This document shows, piece by piece, positions 29,939 through 38,792 of a stretch of 64,000 nucleotides of DNA; positions within the stretch are counted from its first letter, which is position 1, and each line of letters opens with the position of its first letter. The translations under genes and the position numbers were made by a program. The stretch is taken from the NCBI RefSeq assembly GCF_004364245.1, contig NZ_SOAV01000001.1:806001-870000 (forward strand), given 5' to 3'. Source of the DNA: Streptomyces sp. BK208. GTDB lineage: Bacteria > Actinomycetota > Actinomycetes > Streptomycetales > Streptomycetaceae. The notes below the pieces were generated by a model. It had not been told where the DNA came from and did not search any database. It saw nothing but the letters and a program-made list of their open reading frames with translations.

Positions 29939-30460
29939 TCAGGCCCGCAGCCACTCCGTCACGACCACCTCCCGGCCGGTGCGCAGCCGCAGCGCGAACG
30001 GTCCGGCGGGCGGGGCCGCGCCGGTGAACCGGCCCATGTCGTCCGCCGTCAGCCGGGCATGGGCCCGCGGGCCGCTCAGCACCTCGATCCCGGCCGGGCC
30101 CGGCGGCAGCAGCTGGCCGATCAGGCCGTCCGCGGTCACCTCGACGTCGACGGTGACCCCGTCCGCGCGGAAGGTGAGCATCCGCGGCGGGTCCGCCTCC
30201 CCCCTGACGGGGATGCCGTCCACCAGCGAGTCGAAGACCAGCTCGGCGACGCGGGCGTCCAGGTCGTGCAGGGCGAAGGCGTCGACCGCGATCCGCCGCA
30301 GCTCGGCCGGGACCGGGTCGAGGATCGCGGCGGCCTGCCGCAGCTCCTCCTCCAGCAGACCGTCGTGCAGCTCGGCGTCCGCGTCCCCGTCGGACTCACC
30401 GTGCGCGGCGTACTCGCCGTGCCCGTCGAACTCGTCGAACTCGTCGTGAAGGTCGCTCAC
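29939..30460 (-). CDS. Small acidic protein translationally coupled to an ECF sigma factor
   Basis: This 173-residue protein opens with a very acidic tract rich in Asp, Glu, His and Gly (residues 1 to about 35). A helical stretch (EEELRQAAAILDPVP) and a beta-rich C-terminal domain follow (MLTFRADGVTVDVEVTADGLIG and later DMGRFTG). I do not recognise the fold. Its GTG overlaps the sigma-factor stop (GTGA), so the two are made together. That position is typical of an anti-sigma factor or effector substrate, but no membrane helix or zinc anti-sigma HxxxCxxC motif is present. It may be a target or regulator in the adjacent protease/CHAT locus. Confidence 0.72.
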   Translation of the reverse strand: MSDLHDEFDEFDGHGEYAAHGESDGDADAELHDGLLEEELRQAAAILDPVPAELRRIAVDAFALHDLDARVAELVFDSLVDGIPVRGEADPPRMLTFRADGVTVDVEVTADGLIGQLLPPGPAGIEVLSGPRAHARLTADDMGRFTGAAPPAGPFALRLRTGREVVVTEWLRA

Positions 30461-31032
30461 TTCGTCCCCCGTGCGTCCAGCCGGGCCCGCAGCCGGCGCA
30501 GGCAGCGCTGGCGCATCGGCCCGATGCTGCCCACCGCGATCCCCAGCGCGGTGGACACCTCCTGATAACTGGGCGGCGGCGAGGAGATCAGCACCCGCAG
30601 CAACTGGCGGCACCGCTCGCCCAGTTCCTCGAACTCCTGCCACAGCAGCCGTACCCGCTCGGTCTGCGCGGCGGCCTCCTCGGAGTCGAGCACCGACTCC
30701 TCCGGCGTACGGTCCTCGCTCGGCCGGTCGAGCAGCTGCGGGTCGTCGGTCGGCGTCCACCGCCTGGATGCCTTGAGCAGTTTCAGGCACTCGTGCCGTG
30801 CCGTGCTCGCCAGCCAGGAACCGGTCTTCTCGGGTTCCCGGATCCGGCCCAGGTGCTGGGCGAAGCGGAACCAGGCGGTCTGGTACACCTCGTGCGCGTC
30901 GGCGTCGGACAGCCCGTGCGACCTGGCCACGGACCACACGAGCGGGCCGAGCCCGTCCACCAGTGACTTCCAGGCCGCCGCGTCCCCGTCGGCCGCCGAC
31001 TGGACGAGCGCCCCGACCTCTGCACGGTCCAC
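30457..31032 (-). CDS. ECF-type RNA polymerase sigma factor
   Basis: This 191-residue protein has sigma region 2 (LVWSVARSHGLSDADAHEVYQTAWFRF) and region 4 (CRQLLRVLISSPPPSYQEVS, then IGPMRQRCLRRLRARL). A variable linker joins them and there is no region 3, which defines an ECF sigma factor. The GTG start is preferred because GAGGGG lies just upstream and because a promoter-like GGAAC-N16-TACGAT sits between it and the next possible start (ATG at 31095). It is followed by a 4-nt overlapping acidic-protein gene and preceded by a cytoplasmic subtilase gene, suggesting that proteolysis and sigma activity are linked. Confidence 0.88.
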   Translation of the reverse strand: MDRAEVGALVQSAADGDAAAWKSLVDGLGPLVWSVARSHGLSDADAHEVYQTAWFRFAQHLGRIREPEKTGSWLASTARHECLKLLKASRRWTPTDDPQLLDRPSEDRTPEESVLDSEEAAAQTERVRLLWQEFEELGERCRQLLRVLISSPPPSYQEVSTALGIAVGSIGPMRQRCLRRLRARLDARGTK

Positions 31033-31059
31033 GGTCCCACCCCTCGTGTACGACGTGCC

Positions 31060-31088
31060 ATCGTACGCCGTGGAGCGGATGGTTCCGA
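31060..31088 (-). promoter_or_regulatory. ECF-type promoter upstream of the sigma gene
   Basis: On the minus strand GGAAC (31088-31084) is followed after 16 nt by TACGAT (31065-31060), about 28 nt before the sigma GTG. GGAAC is the common -35 of ECF-dependent promoters, so the factor may transcribe its own gene. Confidence 0.42.
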
Positions 31089-31103
31089 CCGGCATCAGCC
31101 CGT

Positions 31104-32537
31104 TCACGACCCGCCGGCCGACGGGTCGACGGAGACCGGGTGCCAGGTGGGCGGCAGCAGCGCGGGCACGTGCGCCCCGCGCACCTCCGCGTACTCGGTG
31201 CCGGCCGCGAGCAACTGCCCGCCGGCCGCGCGCGGGTCGGTCTCCTCGTGCGCCGTCATGCGGGCGGCGACCAGGCCCGCGACCACGGGGGCGGCGAAGG
31301 AGGTTCCGCTCCACTGCGCGTGTCCCTCGAACATCACCTGGTCCGGCTTGGCGGGCGCCTCGCCCGGCTCGCTCAGCACCCCGTTGTGCCGGGGGTACTG
31401 GCAGGTGCAGGGGTAGGTGAAGCCGTAGCGGCAGGAGTCGTAGGTGGAGTGCTGGTAGACGTACGGCACCGGGGTGTCGAAGCCGGTGAGGGCGCTGGTG
31501 AGGCGCTCGCCGGGGGCGTAGGCCCGCACCCAGGCGCCGTGGTTGCTGAAGCAGGCGCCGAACTCGCCGTCGGAGCGCAGCGCGCCGATCGACAGCACCG
31601 AGTCCTCCCAGCCGGGGAGGGTGGCGTAGGCGGCCGGCCAGAAGGGGGTGGCGCTGGCGTTGTTGCCGGCGGCGGCGACCAGCAGGGTGCGCTGGTCGCG
31701 GAGTTCCTCCATGAAGGCGTGGACGCCGAGCAGGCCGTCGGTGCGTCCGTTGGAGGTGCCGGCGGACAGGCTGAGGATGTCGGGCCAGCCGCCGCGGTCG
31801 ACGGCCTCGAAGAGCTTCTCGCCCAGCTCGGACTCCAGGATCGCGCCCGCGTCGTTGAGGGTGTTGCGGACGGTCACGTCGGTGTTGGGCGCCACCGCGG
31901 CGACGAGCCCGGCGATGAAGGTGCCGTGGCCGACGTACTGGCACAGGACGCCGTCGTCGCCGCACTCCCTGATCTGGGCGTCGCCCTCGGTGTGGGCCAG
32001 CAGCGGGTAGGACCGGTAGTCGTTCATGAGGCCGGTGTCGACGACGAGGACGCCGACGGCGGTCGCGGCGTCGTACGGCGTGCCGTCGGCGGCCGGGTTG
32101 GGCGGCTCGCTCAACGGGACGGGTACGGGCTCGTCGCCGGGGCAGGCGTTGACGGCGATGGAGACGACGTGGTTGCGGCTGATCAGCCGGCGGCCCGCGC
32201 GGCCCTCCACGGTCCGCAGGGAGCGCAGGGCGTGGGCGACCGTGGGGTCACCGCCGCCGTCGCCCTCGCCGGGGTCGGCGACCCGGATGCGGGTGATGCC
32301 GGTGCGGTTGGTCTCTGGGCTCGCCCGGCGCACGTGGTCCGGTGTCAGTCCGGCCATGGCGGTGAAGTGGTCGCGCACGGTGTCCTCGACGAGGCGGGCC
32401 TCCTCGCCGTCGCGGGCGAGGACGACGCCCTTCTCGTAGAAGAACTCGGCGGAGTCGTCCGGGCCCATGGCCAGCGGTACGTCCGGCATCGAGCGCTGGA
32501 TCTGGTCGAACTGCTCGCGGAATCGCTGTGGTGCCAT
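31104..32537 (-). CDS. Subtilisin-like S8 serine protease without signal peptide
   Basis: This 477-residue protein carries the complete S8 triad: Asp167 (VVDTG), His204 (GHGTFIAG) and Ser413 (GTSFAAPVVAG). The oxyanion-hole Asn is in AAGNNAS (about 292). An N-terminal region of about 160 residues has no hydrophobic signal or classical propeptide, so the protease should act in the cytoplasm. A Cys-rich insert (DSCRYGFTYPCTCQYP) is unusual. The ATG has a GGGGGAGAAG site. It is divergent from the TPR-CHAT protease and 71 nt upstream of the ECF sigma gene. Two protease types plus a sigma factor in one locus suggests a signalling or defence cascade; its substrates are unknown. Confidence 0.9.
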   Translation of the reverse strand: MAPQRFREQFDQIQRSMPDVPLAMGPDDSAEFFYEKGVVLARDGEEARLVEDTVRDHFTAMAGLTPDHVRRASPETNRTGITRIRVADPGEGDGGGDPTVAHALRSLRTVEGRAGRRLISRNHVVSIAVNACPGDEPVPVPLSEPPNPAADGTPYDAATAVGVLVVDTGLMNDYRSYPLLAHTEGDAQIRECGDDGVLCQYVGHGTFIAGLVAAVAPNTDVTVRNTLNDAGAILESELGEKLFEAVDRGGWPDILSLSAGTSNGRTDGLLGVHAFMEELRDQRTLLVAAAGNNASATPFWPAAYATLPGWEDSVLSIGALRSDGEFGACFSNHGAWVRAYAPGERLTSALTGFDTPVPYVYQHSTYDSCRYGFTYPCTCQYPRHNGVLSEPGEAPAKPDQVMFEGHAQWSGTSFAAPVVAGLVAARMTAHEETDPRAAGGQLLAAGTEYAEVRGAHVPALLPPTWHPVSVDPSAGGS

Positions 32538-32669
32538 GGCTTCTCCCCCACTGAGCGGTGCCGGTCGTGGCCGCGGTCGTGACCACGGCGGTGGCGGCGG
32601 TCGTCAACCAGAGTCCCGAGGCCACCGATTGATACAGACTCGAACCTGTGGGGCGTGGTTGCGGAGCAC

Positions 32670-32682
32670 TACCATCCGTGGG
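32670..32682 (+). promoter_or_regulatory. Leaderless -10 element of the CHAT gene
   Basis: TACCAT at 32670-32675 lies exactly 7 nt before the GTG start, which lacks a usable ribosome site. Transcription would begin at or next to the start codon. No strong -35 is seen. Confidence 0.45.
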
Positions 32683-35589
32683 GTGACGGCGCGAAACGAC
32701 TCGGTTCTCGAACTGCTGCCGATGGTGTTCGCCGCCCCGGGCGAAGCGCTGACGCGGGCGGAGGAGGTGCTCGGCGCCGACCCCTCGCCGTTGCACGCCT
32801 CGGTCGCCCATCAGGTGATCGGCATCTGGCAGCGGGACTTCGGCGACACCCGGCGGGCCCTGGCCCATCTGCGGCGCGCCCGCGATCTCGCCGCCCGCGC
32901 CGACTCGGCCGAGCGGGAGGCGGACGTCCTGGCCACGCTGGGGGTCGCGCTGGTGCACGCCGGGCGCACGCGGGAGGGGCTGGCCGCGTTCGAGCGGGGC
33001 GTGGCGCGCGGGAGCGGGCACACCCGCGCGCGCGTGCTGTTCCGGCGGGCGTACGTGTGGTGGGTGCTCGGCCGGCACGGCGAGGCGCTGGAGGACGTGC
33101 GGCGGGCGATCCCGGTGCTGCGGCAGGCGGACGACGTGATCTGGACGGCGCGGGCGCTGACGCTACGGGCGACCGTGCACCTGGCACAGGGCTCGGTGGA
33201 ACGGGCCGACGCGGACTTCACGGCGGCCGAGGCGCTGTGGGACACCACGGGCCAGGAGCACGACAAGGCCGACGCGGTGGAGAGCCGGGGGCTCGCGGCG
33301 TTCCGCGCGGGCGACGTGCCGGCGGCGCTGCGGCTCCTCGACGAGGCCGAGGAGCGGTACGCGAAGCTGGGCACGCCGACGTTCATGCTCACCATCCGGC
33401 GCTGCGAGGTGCTGATGGCGGCGGGTCTGGCCACGGAGGCGCTGGCGGAGGCGGACGCGGCGCTCGCCACGCTGGACGGGATCGGCGGGCAGTCCACCCG
33501 CAGGGCGGAGCTGCTGCTGGTGGCCGCGCGGGCGGCCCGGCTCGCGGGAGAGCCGCAGACCTCGCTCGCGCGCGCGGCCGTCGCGGTGCGGCTGTTCGCC
33601 GGGCAGCGGCGCACCTGGTACGAGACGCACGCCCGGCTGGTGCTGATCGAGGCGCGGGTCGCCACAGGAGGCGGTTCCGGCCGGCTGGTCGCGGACGCGG
33701 CGGCGGTGGCGGAGCGGCTGGCGGCGTTCGGCGCGCCGGCCGCGCCGGAGGCCTCGCTGCTCGCGGGCCGGATCGCGCTTGGCCTCGGCTGGACGGCGGA
33801 CGCGGAGCGGCATCTGGCGGTGGCCGCGCGCAGCCGGCACAGCGGACCGCCGTTGGCGCGGATGACGGGCTGGGCGGCGCAGGCGCTGCGGGCGCGTGCG
33901 GCGGGGTCGGCGCGGGGTGTGCTGGAGGCCGGCCGTCGCGGTCTCGACGTCCTCGACGACCACCGGATGACGCTCGGCGCCTCGGAGCTGCGGGCCCGGG
34001 CCACCGCGCAGGGAGCGGAGCTGGCGGCGCTGGCGCAGCGGGCGTCGCTGGTCTCGGGCGGACCTCGGCGGCTGTTGGACTGGAGCGAGCGCTGGCGGGC
34101 GACGGTGCTGTCGGCGCCGCCGACCCGGCCGCCGGCCGATCCGGTGCTGCTGACCGCCATGACGGCGTTCCGGGAGCTCGCCTCCCGTGCGGAGGAGGCC
34201 CGCACGGACGGTGGCCGGCCCGCTTTGGCCCTGGAGCGCGAACAGCGGCGCCTGGAGCGGGAGATCCGCTCCCGGACCCTGCACATGCGGGGCGAGGCGC
34301 CCGGCGGCGGCGACCGGTTCGACGTGGGGCGGCTGCTGCGGCGGCTGGGCGACGACGTACGGCTGGTGGAGCTGGCGGTGCTCGACGGACGCGTGCACGT
34401 GCTGCTGTGCGGGCAGGGCCGGGTGCGGCGGTTCGAGGCCGGGCTGCTGGCCGAGGCGGAGGTGGAGGCCGAGCACGTGCAGGCGGGGCTGCGGCGGCTG
34501 GCCCACCCGGGCGCCGAGGCGCGGCTGCCGCTGATGGAGGCGGCCGGCGCACGGCTGGAGCGCCTGCTTCTCGGACCGGCCGCGGCGCACCTGGGCCCGG
34601 GTCCGGTCGTCGTGGTCCCGCCGGGCCGGCTGCACCGGGTGCCGTGGGCCCTGCTGCCCGCGCTGCGCGAACGGGTCCTGAGCGTGTCACCGTCGGCGAA
34701 CAGCTGGCTGCGCGCCCGGGACACCGCTCCCCCGCCCGGCGGCCGCCTGGTCCTGGTGCGCGGTCCGGGTCTGGCCAGCGGCGGCGCCGAGGTGCCGGAA
34801 CTGGCCGACCGGTACGCCGGGCCGCGGACGGCGGCGGGCGACGGGGCGGGAACGCCGTCGCCCGGGGGTGCGACGGGGACGGGCGAACCGTCGGGCGCAC
34901 CGCGTGTCTCCCCGCCCGTGGACGGCGCGGAGTCCGCTCGCCGGGGACCGGACGGCACGGGCCGGGGACCGGACGGCACGGGCCGGGGACCGGACGGCAC
35001 GGGCCGGGGACCGGACGGCACGGGCCGGGGGCCTGACGGCACGGGCCGGGAGTGGCCGGGGGACGAGCGGCGCGGGCTTGCGGACGGGCCGGGGGCGGGC
35101 GCCGCTCCCCGGGGCGGGACGGTCGTGCTGGAAGGCGACGCGGCGCGGGTGCCGCGGGTCCTGCGGGAACTGGACGGCGCCGCGCTGGCGCACATCGCGG
35201 CGCACGGCACCTTCCGGGCGGACAGCCCCTTGTTCTCGTCGCTGCGGATGGCGGACGGGCCGCTCATCGTGCACGACTTCGAGCGGCTCGACCGCAGCCC
35301 GTACCGGATCATCCTGCCGTGCTGCGACACCGCGCGGTTCGCGTCGGTCGGCGCCGACGAGCTGCTCGGCCTCGTCACCGCGCTGCTGCCGCTGGGCACG
35401 GCCGGCGTGGTGGCGTGCACCGCGCCGGTGAACGACGCCGCCGCGGTGCCGTTGATGCTCGCGCTGCACAAGGGGCTGGAGGCGGGCCTGTCCCTGGCGG
35501 AGGCGCTGCGTGACGCACGGGCCTCGCTGCCGGACGACGCCGTGCACCAGGCGACGGGGTGGGCCTTCTCGGCGTTCGGGGCGGCCTGA
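32683..35589 (+). CDS. TPR-CHAT domain protease (caspase-like)
   Basis: This 968-residue protein has an N-terminal and central array of tetratricopeptide-like helices (residues about 1-480). A CHAT domain fills the last ~320 residues. The catalytic dyad is His841 (HIAAHG) and Cys881 (LPCCDTA), the arrangement of caspase-like CHAT proteases. Between residues about 753 and 787 lies a tandem repeat of GPDGTGR (five units, 21 bp each), a probable flexible linker inside or before the CHAT fold. CHAT proteases are activated by partner binding through TPRs and cleave specific proteins, as in type III-E CRISPR Craspase. The divergent S8 protease and nearby sigma factor are the likely partners; this is inference. 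Confidence 0.88.
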   Translation: MTARNDSVLELLPMVFAAPGEALTRAEEVLGADPSPLHASVAHQVIGIWQRDFGDTRRALAHLRRARDLAARADSAEREADVLATLGVALVHAGRTREGLAAFERGVARGSGHTRARVLFRRAYVWWVLGRHGEALEDVRRAIPVLRQADDVIWTARALTLRATVHLAQGSVERADADFTAAEALWDTTGQEHDKADAVESRGLAAFRAGDVPAALRLLDEAEERYAKLGTPTFMLTIRRCEVLMAAGLATEALAEADAALATLDGIGGQSTRRAELLLVAARAARLAGEPQTSLARAAVAVRLFAGQRRTWYETHARLVLIEARVATGGGSGRLVADAAAVAERLAAFGAPAAPEASLLAGRIALGLGWTADAERHLAVAARSRHSGPPLARMTGWAAQALRARAAGSARGVLEAGRRGLDVLDDHRMTLGASELRARATAQGAELAALAQRASLVSGGPRRLLDWSERWRATVLSAPPTRPPADPVLLTAMTAFRELASRAEEARTDGGRPALALEREQRRLEREIRSRTLHMRGEAPGGGDRFDVGRLLRRLGDDVRLVELAVLDGRVHVLLCGQGRVRRFEAGLLAEAEVEAEHVQAGLRRLAHPGAEARLPLMEAAGARLERLLLGPAAAHLGPGPVVVVPPGRLHRVPWALLPALRERVLSVSPSANSWLRARDTAPPPGGRLVLVRGPGLASGGAEVPELADRYAGPRTAAGDGAGTPSPGGATGTGEPSGAPRVSPPVDGAESARRGPDGTGRGPDGTGRGPDGTGRGPDGTGRGPDGTGREWPGDERRGLADGPGAGAAPRGGTVVLEGDAARVPRVLRELDGAALAHIAAHGTFRADSPLFSSLRMADGPLIVHDFERLDRSPYRIILPCCDTARFASVGADELLGLVTALLPLGTAGVVACTAPVNDAAAVPLMLALHKGLEAGLSLAEALRDARASLPDDAVHQATGWAFSAFGAA
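34939..35043 (+). repeat. 21-bp minisatellite inside the CHAT gene
   Basis: Five head-to-tail 21-bp units (34939, 34960, 34981, 35002, 35023) encode GPDGTGR. The middle three are identical, the first differs at one base and the last at two. The 21-bp period keeps the frame, so unit number can vary without breaking the protein. Confidence 0.9.
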
Positions 35590-35650
35590 GGCCCTCCCGG
35601 CCGGTGCCCCAGGCCCCTGACAGGTCGGGCCCCGGTCCCGGCCGCCCCGG

Positions 35651-37465
35651 TCAGGCGGGCTGGGGCTCGGGCAGTTCCACGAGGCAGGGCAGGGCGCCGC
35701 GGTCGCCCGCGCCGAGGCGGGTGTAGGCACCGTAGAGGTGGTTGCCGACGGTGCGGACGGAGAGGGTGAGCCGCTCGGCGATCTGCCGGTTGCTCAGGCC
35801 CGCGGCGGCGAGGGTGACGATCTGCCGCTGCCGGGCGGTGAGTTCACCGAGCACCAGACCCGACAGCGCGGGGGTGCGGGCTCCTTGGCAGCGCCGGGTG
35901 AGGGCGACGGCACGGGTACGGGCGGTGCGGGTGGCGGTCGGGTCGCGGTGGGCGCGTGCGGCCTGGGCGTTCGCCTCGGCGGCGAACAGCAGGAAGCCGC
36001 GCCGTTCCAGCTCCTCGGCGACCCGGTCGAGCGCCGGTCCGTCCTCCCGCGCCAGGGCGTGGGCGTGCGCGGCGAAGACACCGGTCAGCCGGCCACCCGC
36101 CCGCTGGGGCGCACCGAGCCGGACGGCGTCGTACGGGTCGCCCGCGGCTGCCGTCCCGACCGCCTCTTCGAGGTCGCCGCGTGCGGCGGCGGCCCAGGTG
36201 GCGCAGGCCGCGGCCGTGCCGCCGCTCCCGCCGGGTCCATCGCCCGACTGGGCGAGGGCCAGCGCGAGTTCGTCGAGGCAGGCCGGGTCGTCGTGACGGG
36301 TCCGCAGGCCCTCGCGGGCCCAGGCCGCGGCGTCGGACAGCCGGCCCCGCAGCCGTGCGAACCGGGCCCGCAGCGCCGCGTAGTCGGGCGGCAGTGCGGT
36401 CCCTTCGGCGGCCAGCCAGTCACCGACGGGGGTTTCGCTCTCCCGTACGTCGGCCTGCTCGATGCGCCGGGCGAGGGCGGCCCGCTCCGCCTCCAGGGCG
36501 GGGCCGGTGCGGTCGGGGGTGCGGGCCAGGCGCCGGGTCCGCAGCCGGCCGGCGGCGGCGCGCAGGACCGGGCCGTGCAGGGGGTGCGCGAGACGGGCGC
36601 CGCCGTCGTCATCGACGACCACCAGGCCCTCGGACTCCAACCGCTCCAGGGCCCGCAGGCCGAAGGCGTCGGCGCCCCCGTCCAGGAGCAGGGTCAGGGG
36701 CTCGGCGAAGGCGAGCCGGTCGAGCGTCTCCCGCTCGTCGGCGCGGGCGCGGTCCAGGACGCGGGCGGCGGGCTCGCGCACCGCGGGGGTGAGGGGCACC
36801 GGTCCCCGCCACGCCCGCTGGTCCGTGCCCGGCACCGGCACGAGCAGGCCCTCCTCCCGCACGGCCGAGAGCAGTTCGCGCAGCAGTCGCAGATCGCCCC
36901 GGCTCAGACGGTGCAGCCGGTCGAGGGTCAGGGGTTCCAGGCGGGTGCCGGCGCCGTCCGTGAGGAGTCGCGCGGTGTCCTCGTGGGGCATCGGCCGCAG
37001 GGTGAGGCGCGGCAGCAGCTCCCCGGTCCACAGCCGGGACACCGCGCCCGGTACGGGGGCTCCGTCGGTGGCGACGACCAGGAGGCGGGTGCGGCGGTGC
37101 ACGGCGAGCTGGTGCACGAGGGCGGCGGAGGCGTCGTCGAGCAGGTGTGCGTCGTCGACCAGCAGCAGCCGTACGCCGGACAGGAGGTGTACCGCCCGGT
37201 GCAGGGTGACGGCCTCGGGCAGCAGGTGGGCGAAGGCGGCGAAGGGGGTGTCCCGGGTCTCGGGCGTCCCGGCGGCCCGGGCGCAGTCCGTGCCGCGTAC
37301 GGCCTCCGTGACCAGCCGGGTCTTGCCCGCGCCCGCGGCTCCTGTCACCACCAGCCCGGCGTGCCCGGCCCCCACGGACCGGCGCACCAGCTCCAGTTCG
37401 TCCGACCGTCCGGTGAACGGCCAGGGGGTCTCCAGTGTCTTGGCATCCCGTTCAGAACTCGTCAC
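35651..37465 (-). CDS. LuxR-family regulator with N-terminal ATPase (LAL-like)
   Basis: This 604-residue protein has a P-loop ATPase near the N-terminus (Walker A GAAGAGKT, Walker B RLLLVDDAHLLDD). A long helical middle follows, then a C-terminal LuxR HTH (LTARQRQIVTLAAAGLSNRQIAERLTLSVRTVGNHL, in two blocks). This is the LAL/STAND activator plan but shorter than typical LALs (about 900 residues). It binds DNA through the HTH, with ATP-dependent switching. The GTG start has no strong ribosome site. It is convergent with the CHAT gene and divergent from the metzincin-like gene, whose shared 95-nt region holds TGAGT/ACTCA arms (37508-37525). It may control that gene; the target is unknown. Confidence 0.87.
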   Translation of the reverse strand: MTSSERDAKTLETPWPFTGRSDELELVRRSVGAGHAGLVVTGAAGAGKTRLVTEAVRGTDCARAAGTPETRDTPFAAFAHLLPEAVTLHRAVHLLSGVRLLLVDDAHLLDDASAALVHQLAVHRRTRLLVVATDGAPVPGAVSRLWTGELLPRLTLRPMPHEDTARLLTDGAGTRLEPLTLDRLHRLSRGDLRLLRELLSAVREEGLLVPVPGTDQRAWRGPVPLTPAVREPAARVLDRARADERETLDRLAFAEPLTLLLDGGADAFGLRALERLESEGLVVVDDDGGARLAHPLHGPVLRAAAGRLRTRRLARTPDRTGPALEAERAALARRIEQADVRESETPVGDWLAAEGTALPPDYAALRARFARLRGRLSDAAAWAREGLRTRHDDPACLDELALALAQSGDGPGGSGGTAAACATWAAAARGDLEEAVGTAAAGDPYDAVRLGAPQRAGGRLTGVFAAHAHALAREDGPALDRVAEELERRGFLLFAAEANAQAARAHRDPTATRTARTRAVALTRRCQGARTPALSGLVLGELTARQRQIVTLAAAGLSNRQIAERLTLSVRTVGNHLYGAYTRLGAGDRGALPCLVELPEPQPA

Positions 37466-37560
37466 GGGAACATGAGTCGGCCTACTCGGTCCTGATACAG
37501 GGTGGGTTGAGTATCCCTCGACTCAGGCGCCGTGGCGGCGCGCAGGGCACGCTGACGGGC

Positions 37561-38640
37561 ATGACCGCACGCTACTGCTCGCTCGCGCGGCAGCCTGGCC
37601 CCGTGCTCGCTCCGGGGCTGGCCGCCGAGCGGGTCGCCGCGCTCGTGGGCGGGCAGCGGATGTGGGTCAACGGAACCGTGCTGCACTACTGCTTCCTGGG
37701 GGGCGACACCGACGCCTCGGTGGTCCCGATGCCGGGCACCGGACGGCCTCGGCGCGGGTCGTGGGCGGGGACCGAGGAGCAGCGGGACGTGGTGCGCGAC
37801 TGCTTCCGGGAGTGGCGGGACCTCGGCATCGGGATCGGTCTCACCGAGGTCGGGGACCGGTCGGAGGCGGAGCTGCGGATCGGCTTCCAGCCCGGCGACG
37901 GGTCCTGGTCGGCGGTGGGCAAGGACGCGCTCCGGGTCGGTCTGAACGACCGTACGATGAACTTCGGCTGGGACCTGACCGCGCCGGGTGAGCGTGCGAC
38001 GGCCCTGCACCAGATCGGGCACGCGCTCGGCATGCTGCACGAACACCAGAGCCCGTTCGCGGGCCTCCTCTGGGACGACGAGGCGGTCTACTCGGAGCTG
38101 GCCGGCCCGCCCAACCACTGGACCCGGGAGCGCACCTTCCACAACATCCTGCGCAAGCTCGACGGCGACGAGGCCAACGGCCCGGTCTGGGACCCCCAGT
38201 CGATCATGGAGTATCCCTTCCCCTCGGGACTGATCCTGGAGCCGGAGCACTACCGCTCCGGCCTGCACCCGCCCGGTACCCTCTCCGCCGCCGACAAGGA
38301 GTTCGCCCTGCGCTGGTACCCGCCCACCGTCCGCCCCGGTCCGCTGGTGCCGTTCCGCTCGGTGCCGCTGGGCCTCGGGCCCGACGAGCAGGCCGACTTC
38401 CGGGTGGACCCGCCGGAGACCCGCGAGTACACGGTGGGCACCTTCGGCGACAGCGACGCCGTCGTCGTCGTCTTCGAGGAGCGGGACGGCGTGCCCCGCT
38501 ACTTCGCCGGACAGGACGACGGGGGAACACCCCGCAACGCCACGATCAAGGCCCGTCTCGTCAAGGGCCGCCGCTATGTCGTCAGGGTGCGCCTGTACTC
38601 CTCGTGGGGTGCGGGCGAGACGGCGGTCATGTACTGGTGA
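37561..38640 (+). CDS. Metzincin-like protein with catalytic Glu replaced by Gln
   Basis: This 359-residue protein has the astacin/M12A-like zinc signature except at the catalytic base: HQIGHALGMLHEH (His150, Gln151, His154, His160). The family requires HExxH, and the codon here is CAG. The three zinc-binding His, the Met-turn-like SIMEYPF and the downstream Tyr remain, so zinc may still bind without normal catalysis. The C-terminal ~90 residues form a beta-sandwich like pre-peptidase C-terminal domains (EYTVGTFGDSDAVVVVFEE). No signal peptide is seen from the ATG used; a longer frame upstream adds none. It lies divergent from a LuxR-type regulator. It may be a zinc-dependent binding protein or pseudoenzyme. 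Confidence 0.8.
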   Translation: MTARYCSLARQPGPVLAPGLAAERVAALVGGQRMWVNGTVLHYCFLGGDTDASVVPMPGTGRPRRGSWAGTEEQRDVVRDCFREWRDLGIGIGLTEVGDRSEAELRIGFQPGDGSWSAVGKDALRVGLNDRTMNFGWDLTAPGERATALHQIGHALGMLHEHQSPFAGLLWDDEAVYSELAGPPNHWTRERTFHNILRKLDGDEANGPVWDPQSIMEYPFPSGLILEPEHYRSGLHPPGTLSAADKEFALRWYPPTVRPGPLVPFRSVPLGLGPDEQADFRVDPPETREYTVGTFGDSDAVVVVFEERDGVPRYFAGQDDGGTPRNATIKARLVKGRRYVVRVRLYSSWGAGETAVMYW

Positions 38641-38694
38641 CCGCGCGGCTCACCGACACCCGGTCGCCGCGGCCTCGGTCCGGCGCCGGGGGCC

Positions 38695-38776
38695 GGCCGC
38701 GGAACGTCTCCTTCGGGGGAGGGTGGACGTTCCGCGGCCCGTGCCGTGTCCGCCGCTGGGGGGCGGCGGACACGGC
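38695..38776. terminator. Two tandem 14-bp hairpins between convergent genes
   Basis: The first hairpin pairs 38695-38708 with 38726-38739, and the second pairs 38743-38756 with 38763-38776. Both stems are perfect over 14 bp. They occupy the gap between the metzincin-like and GST-like genes and probably terminate one transcript each. Confidence 0.8.
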
Positions 38777-38792
38777 CATTGCTCCGGGGTGA

